Shown piece after piece: positions 59,939-64,000 of a DNA stretch of 64,000 nucleotides. Every line of letters begins with the position of its first letter. Position 1 is the first letter of the stretch. The DNA is from Alentia gelatinosa (taxonomy: Eukaryota > Annelida > Polychaeta > Phyllodocida > Polynoidae). The position numbers and the translations under genes are program-made. The stretch spans positions 45,320,028 to 45,384,027 of the forward strand of contig OX465580.1 of the NCBI GenBank assembly GCA_950022655.1, read 5' to 3'. The notes below the pieces were generated by a model that was given only the letters and a program-made list of their open reading frames with translations, ran no database searches and was not told the origin of the DNA.

Positions 59939-60227
59939 TTAGGTCCGGCGTCCACCTACTGCGATATGGCTCCGATATGGTCTACGATGCACCTCCTGAT
60001 AAAAAATCAAAATCGCGTCGGAAGGTTACCTGATATCGGGGCATTTGACCACGTTTCTGCGATTAGACACCGATAAAAAAACTCATACAATGCATGGTGG
60101 ATTGGCTTGTCTAGACATATGTCTATGATTTTGCACCTTCCCGATATGGCACCGATTTTGACATTTTGTATCGGTGCCATATCGGGAGGTCTACGATTCT
60201 ATCGTAGTAGGTGGACGCCGGGCCTTA
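59939..60227. mobile_element. PIF/Harbinger-type MITE with TTA target duplication
   Basis: TTA at 59939-59941 and 60225-60227 flank a 283-bp element with inverted ends GGTCCGGCGTCCACCTACT (left) and GGCCCGGCGTCCACCTACT (complement of the right end), extending to about 24 bp. A three-base TTA/TAA duplication with GG-CC starting ends is characteristic of PIF/Harbinger. The interior repeats CGATATGG and CACCGAT phrases. No coding. Confidence 0.85.
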
Positions 60228-61174
60228 CTGTCATCTATCACTTTAGGTAAAGGTTCACTCTCATAAGTTTCACGCTTACAAGTAAGCATATCCTACGCCA
60301 TCAATTTGATTCCAAACAAAGCACAAAATAATCCCCTCTTTAGGTGGTGATTTGAAGGAGATGTAAATGTCTTTCCTCATAATGTTTTGCCTTTCGCTGT
60401 AAAGTGAGTGTGACGAATATTAACAAAGCGCAGAGGGATTTCCGCTTCGCGCAAAGTCAGAACTCGCCAGTTCATACGAGAAAGGAATATCAGTAATTAT
60501 GGAGTACTTTTAGATAGACTTCTCCTTTTCACTCAAGCCACTGATCCTGAGGGACAGTAAACACAGCTGCGCTGTAGACTCGGTATAGGAGCCATATGGC
60601 GTTTACCACATGAGCAGATAAGGAGCTGCTCTTAGACTGCTCGTCGGTATAAGACCAGCTGGAATGCACACTCGTAAGTCAGCTACTTCTGCCCAAGCGA
60701 AAACAATGAGACCACCTTGCTTGCAGTATTTAACAACACCAGACTAAGTCTCAAAAATATATGTGGTCGCCGTTGTCATTGAAATCATTGATGGAACGCA
60801 TATTTTACAAAACATTCCCATCTGAATCCATTAAATGTTAAGCTATCTGAATTGTTGGGTATGCCTTTGAAAAGCTGTTATTCGAAAATTATAAGTGGTG
60901 AAAATAGCAAAACCATCGAGGTTATCTAAGTAATAATAGGCTTATTATTCGAAAACTTAAAATCAAACGTTTCACTTCAGAGCAAAATACCGGCAGATAT
61001 AACCAAGCGGTAAGCTTAGCTGACTGATTGAGGTAGCCCATTCACTATCATCGTTGATACAGAATACATTGTAATATTCTATGAAACATGTAGGTCTCTC
61101 TCCGTGGAAATTAAGCATATGTATACTTGTTGAAAGTACACGATTGGAAGAACTGGCCCATGCAAGAAATCGAA
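60228..61174. other. No gene recognised
   Basis: AT-rich spacer. Short frames only. Confidence 0.4.
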
Positions 61175-61312
61175 AGTGTCCACTTAAGCGGGGTCTCTGC
61201 TTACCCGAGGTTGAAATAAACATCTAATAGATGGATCCGTTCCGAGCAAAAGTGTCCGTTAATGCGGGGTGTCTGTTCACACTGGGTGTCCGTTAGGCGG
61301 GGTTCTACTGTA
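61175..61312. mobile_element. pogo/Tigger-like transposon end
   Basis: The complement starts CAGTAGAACCCCGCCTAACG next to a TA (61311-61312), followed by GGACACCC and two further GTGTCCxxTAAxGCGGGGT phrases near 61177 and 61249. This repeated GGACAC/GCGGGG pattern is typical of Tigger-type ends. The other terminus was not found. Confidence 0.55.
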
Positions 61313-61399
61313 CATGAAGGTCAGACAAAGGTAATATAGTTAAGTTCACACATAATTATAAATCCTTTATCTGCGCTGCCAGCACCAGTCTATGGTGTA

Positions 61400-62060
61400 T
61401 CCCCAAAACCCAGAGGTAGGAGGTAGTAATAGTCAAAGGCAATAAGCTGGGGGAGCAAACGGGCCATTTTTGATTTTAGCTCAGATAAGGCCAACTCTGG
61501 GCTGATGGTGTAGAGGGTCAGAGCATGGGAGGCCTAGTCCGATTAAAGCCATCTGGATATACTTTCTCCTGAGGCTCCTTGCTGGGTCAAAAGACCCCAA
61601 CCAGAAAGGGACACCATTTCATCTTCTCAGGAGCCCAAAGAACATGAGAAGTGCCACAGACCATGTGGTGGCACCTCTCGGGGTCGAGACATCTAGCGTT
61701 GGTGCCTTTCTCCACCCTCTTCATTAGTGTATTCAGGGCATCCAGACAGTCCTACTTGGATTCACCCCTGATGAGGAAAACATCCAAGTTCACACAGACA
61801 TGCGGGTAACCTCTGTCCCTCATGATTCTCCAGACACACTGCATGAGACATGTATCATTAAGGCATGTGTCATGCTTGTAAGTTGTCTTCCCAGGCTCAA
61901 ATTCCCACTGCAAGCCAGCCAGGGGGATATCTGCTTCATGTATATGTACACTCCTGTATGCACTGGATAGGTCTAGCTTTGCAATATAGTCCCCCTTTGT
62001 TAGTCCCCTGCCGCCTGCTTAAGATTTTGATAACGGAAAGACTCATTGACCACAAATGAG
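61400..62060 (-). pseudogene. Reverse transcriptase fragment of a retroelement
   Basis: The minus strand reads SFVVNESFRYQNLKQAAGD, then after a frame change YIAKLDLSSAYRSVHIHEAD (motif A), LAGLQWEFEPG and TYKHDTCL. It continues with VWRIMRDRGYPHVCV, NLDVFLIRGES (motif C; a YLDDFLI-type box with the second D lost), a TAG stop and DCLDALNTLM. The usual FG(A/C)R...apxiF segment between the strands is deleted. Later sequence has more stops and fades near 61400. The wording suits DIRS-like or related RTs with a YLDDFLI box, not LINEs. It is a dead fragment. Confidence 0.6.
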
Positions 62061-62302
62061 TTCATTGACACCGACTTATGCTGATACCTATACCTCTCCT
62101 CATGGGGGCATTCACCTGTGCTGGCATATATATAGTATATCTCCTCTGTTTATTTGTTCTGGTAGTGTTGTTGGCGCTGTGGTGCTGCTGATTGCTTGGC
62201 TAGGTGTGGGTGTGTTTTGGTGTCAGAGACATGACCATGACCTCTGACCTGGATACTGCCTGTGAAGAGCTCAGCCATGAGCGCCCCTTTGTGTCCCCTC
62301 AT

Positions 62303-62662
62303 TTAACCCATTAAGGCATCATTTAACCCATTAAGGCATCATGTAACCCTTTGAGGCATCAACCGGCCCAGGCCGAATGAAGCCTTAATGCATCATTTCT
62401 CTTAAATCTATAAATTTGTTTTTGGCAAGGAAATAATTTATCAATATACATGAAATCTTCAGAAAGTGTAGCTATAACATCAAAATTAATATTTTAAGCT
62501 AAAATAAGTGAAATATTATGGATTACCAATAATATCACGTGATGGAATATCATATTATGATTTTATCCAAAATGTGTTCGTTCTCTAGAGATATAGCACT
62601 ATCACTAGCACCGGTCCTTATGGTGACAGCTCTGCCACAGGTAGCTGTCCTTAAAGGGTTAA
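62303..62662. mobile_element. piggyBac-type MITE with TTAA ends
   Basis: The left side has TTAA at 62303-62306 followed by CCCATTAAGGCATC, and the same 20-bp unit repeats at 62323 and, degenerate, at 62343. The right end complement is CCCTTTAAGGACAGC followed by TTAA at 62659-62662. The element is 352 bp if the first TTAA is the true border. AGGCATC phrases link it to the 51.6-kb MITE and the intact transposon. Confidence 0.75.
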
Positions 62663-63550
62663 AGGGGGGGGTGTCCATCGGGCTCCCGACGCGAACCGCC
62701 GCGCCCCGATATTGCCCTCCCGATACAAAATCTGTATCGTAGCAAAATCATAGAGCTTATCGGGGCAGTTGGTCAGGTTTCTCCGATAATGCTATCGACG
62801 CGGCCCGATGCGCACTGATGCGAACCGATAAAAAAAAGGTATCGTAGAGGGTCTACGGCAATCGATCATGTATCGATTGTCGTAGCCCGTCGGTGCACGT
62901 CGGTGTGTATAGATGACAATTTAAACGGTAAATCATATGAAATAATCGATGGAAAATTATGAAATACCTAGGATATCTAATGGTAATGCAGCTCTGAAAA
63001 AATGGTGAAATTTGACAGTGGATAAGGGTCTCAAATGTACTACTCTACTAAAATGTATAAAATACACTGTTCAACCCCTGTTGTGATACCAAATCATATT
63101 TAGCATTATCTTCTTATGTTAAGCCACGTCATGTTAGCCCACTAGATGGGCATGGACGCACAAATTAGATCAAAACTGGAGAGGGTGGAAGATAGGTGCC
63201 AGTTCACCTAACCTGTTTCTCCAGTATAAATAAAAGCTTTAAAATTTATTTTTTTTAAATCGGTCATTTTTTACCCTTACTTAGAACTGGGTTTTTTTCA
63301 TTAGATATTATCATGAGATATCATATAATATTGTTTTGTATCTACAGAAAAAATATCAATCTTGATTATGGATTATTTCTGGAACTATAACGGAAATATG
63401 GTTGATTACACCTTTTTCATGCACCCTCCCAACACGTTACGACGTGCACCGATGCGAGCTGATGCGAACCGATAGGCTACGCTATGCCTCCCGATGCGCT
63501 ACGATATGGTCATTTTGTATCGGCTCGCGTCGGCTCACATGTGTACTATA
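62663..63550. repeat. Harbinger-MITE-like sequence with CCGAT/ATCGG phrases
   Basis: 62680-62910 and 63430-63540 are rich in GATGCGAACCGATA, CCCGATAT and CGATCGGxGCAC phrases resembling the interior of the 59.9-kb MITE (for example GGTCAGGTTTCTCCGAT beside GACCACGTTTCTGCGAT). Between them is AT-rich DNA. Borders are not resolved. Confidence 0.45.
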
Positions 63551-63563
63551 TGCCTCCTTAACT

Positions 63564-63600
63564 CCAACATGATGCCTCCAGCCATGTTAGAGGCATCATT
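63564..63600. repeat. GATGCCTC/GAGGCATC inverted pair
   Basis: ATGATGCCTC and GAGGCATCAT are inverted across a short AGCCATGTTA loop. Same motif as the piggyBac-family palindromes. The remainder to 64000 shows nothing else. Confidence 0.6.
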
Positions 63601-64000
63601 GATACCTATCTAGTAAATTCAATAAGTAGGGAATAATTATTTGAATTAAGAATGTTTTTGACAAAGTATAAGAAGCATATTCCGAAACTAGATCAATCCC
63701 ATCAGGATAAAAACCTTGGGAAAGAAAAGATCTTGTCTCTGAAAAGTATGAGAAGCATATTGGACCATGGTCGCCTGACATATCACTTGACATTGCTATT
63801 TCTCAAATAAGGTGTCTGCAGTAGAAGGGATGTGTCTGTAGGCAATGTCTGCAGTATAATGGTGTGCAGGGGACCTGGGTGCTGCAGAGAAAGGGCTAAA
63901 TAGCAAAAACAAAGATTTAAAGTAAAGAGGACTACGCTGCATATCCCACTGCTAGTATTTAGAGTACATCCATCACTCGCATTGTCAGCACACAGTTCCT

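Noticed and set aside
1..64000. CRISPR arrays, bacterial operons, tRNA or rRNA genes
   Set aside because: The window is eukaryotic in character, and I saw no regular repeat-spacer array or recognisable RNA gene. tRNA detection by eye is unreliable, so a tRNAscan run could still find one.

Overview
The window looks like repeat-rich nuclear DNA from an invertebrate animal. Coding pieces are split by GT-AG introns and carry AATAAA signals, there are no operons, and most recognisable coding sequence belongs to eukaryotic transposable elements (LINE, DIRS-like, piggyBac, PIF/Harbinger-like, pogo/Tigger-like). The one convincing host gene is a large beta-helix plus multi-membrane-span protein of a type I associate with marine invertebrates. 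I cannot name the species.

Layout. 1-4.7 kb: non-coding, with a diverged 188-bp tandem repeat (1552-2450). 4.7-13.3 kb: a decayed plus-strand LINE whose reverse-transcriptase ORF is split by a 6.1-kb piggyBac transposon. The transposon has perfect 15-bp inverted ends, TTAA on both sides and a three-exon minus-strand transposase that reads through without a stop (611 aa). 13.6-14.1 kb: a broken NADAR-domain fragment. 14.9-26.7 kb: a minus-strand DIRS-like (tyrosine-recombinase) retroelement, gag - RT - RNase H - recombinase, split by a full-length LINE (16.4-23.1 kb), a 5'-truncated LINE (24.3-25.3 kb) and a palindromic block (15.27-15.60 kb). 28-31 kb: three copies of one MITE family. 31.9-34.9 kb: a decayed second copy of the piggyBac family. 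35-43 kb: mostly featureless. 43.2-46.8 kb: the host gene (minus strand). 47-64 kb: non-coding DNA with a duplicated LTR-like segment, two piggyBac-type MITEs, a Harbinger-type MITE, AT microsatellites, a spaced 19-bp motif and an RT pseudogene.

Most unusual content: the first ORF of the full-length LINE (minus strand, 23.0-21.0 kb) encodes a coiled coil, an L1-like RRM, a NADAR (YbiA-like, ADP-ribose/NAD-related) domain and an SGNH esterase-like domain in series, ahead of the endonuclease/RT ORF. A second, independently broken NADAR fragment lies 8 kb away. A mobile element carrying NADAR plus SGNH deserves follow-up. The piggyBac copy looks young and possibly competent, because removing it together with one TTAA rejoins the LINE frame exactly. 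Its palindromic 33-bp subterminal repeats are mirrored by 34-bp repeats in a short MITE elsewhere in the window, which links autonomous and non-autonomous elements.

All calls are from reading the sequence and supplied translations. No database search was run.
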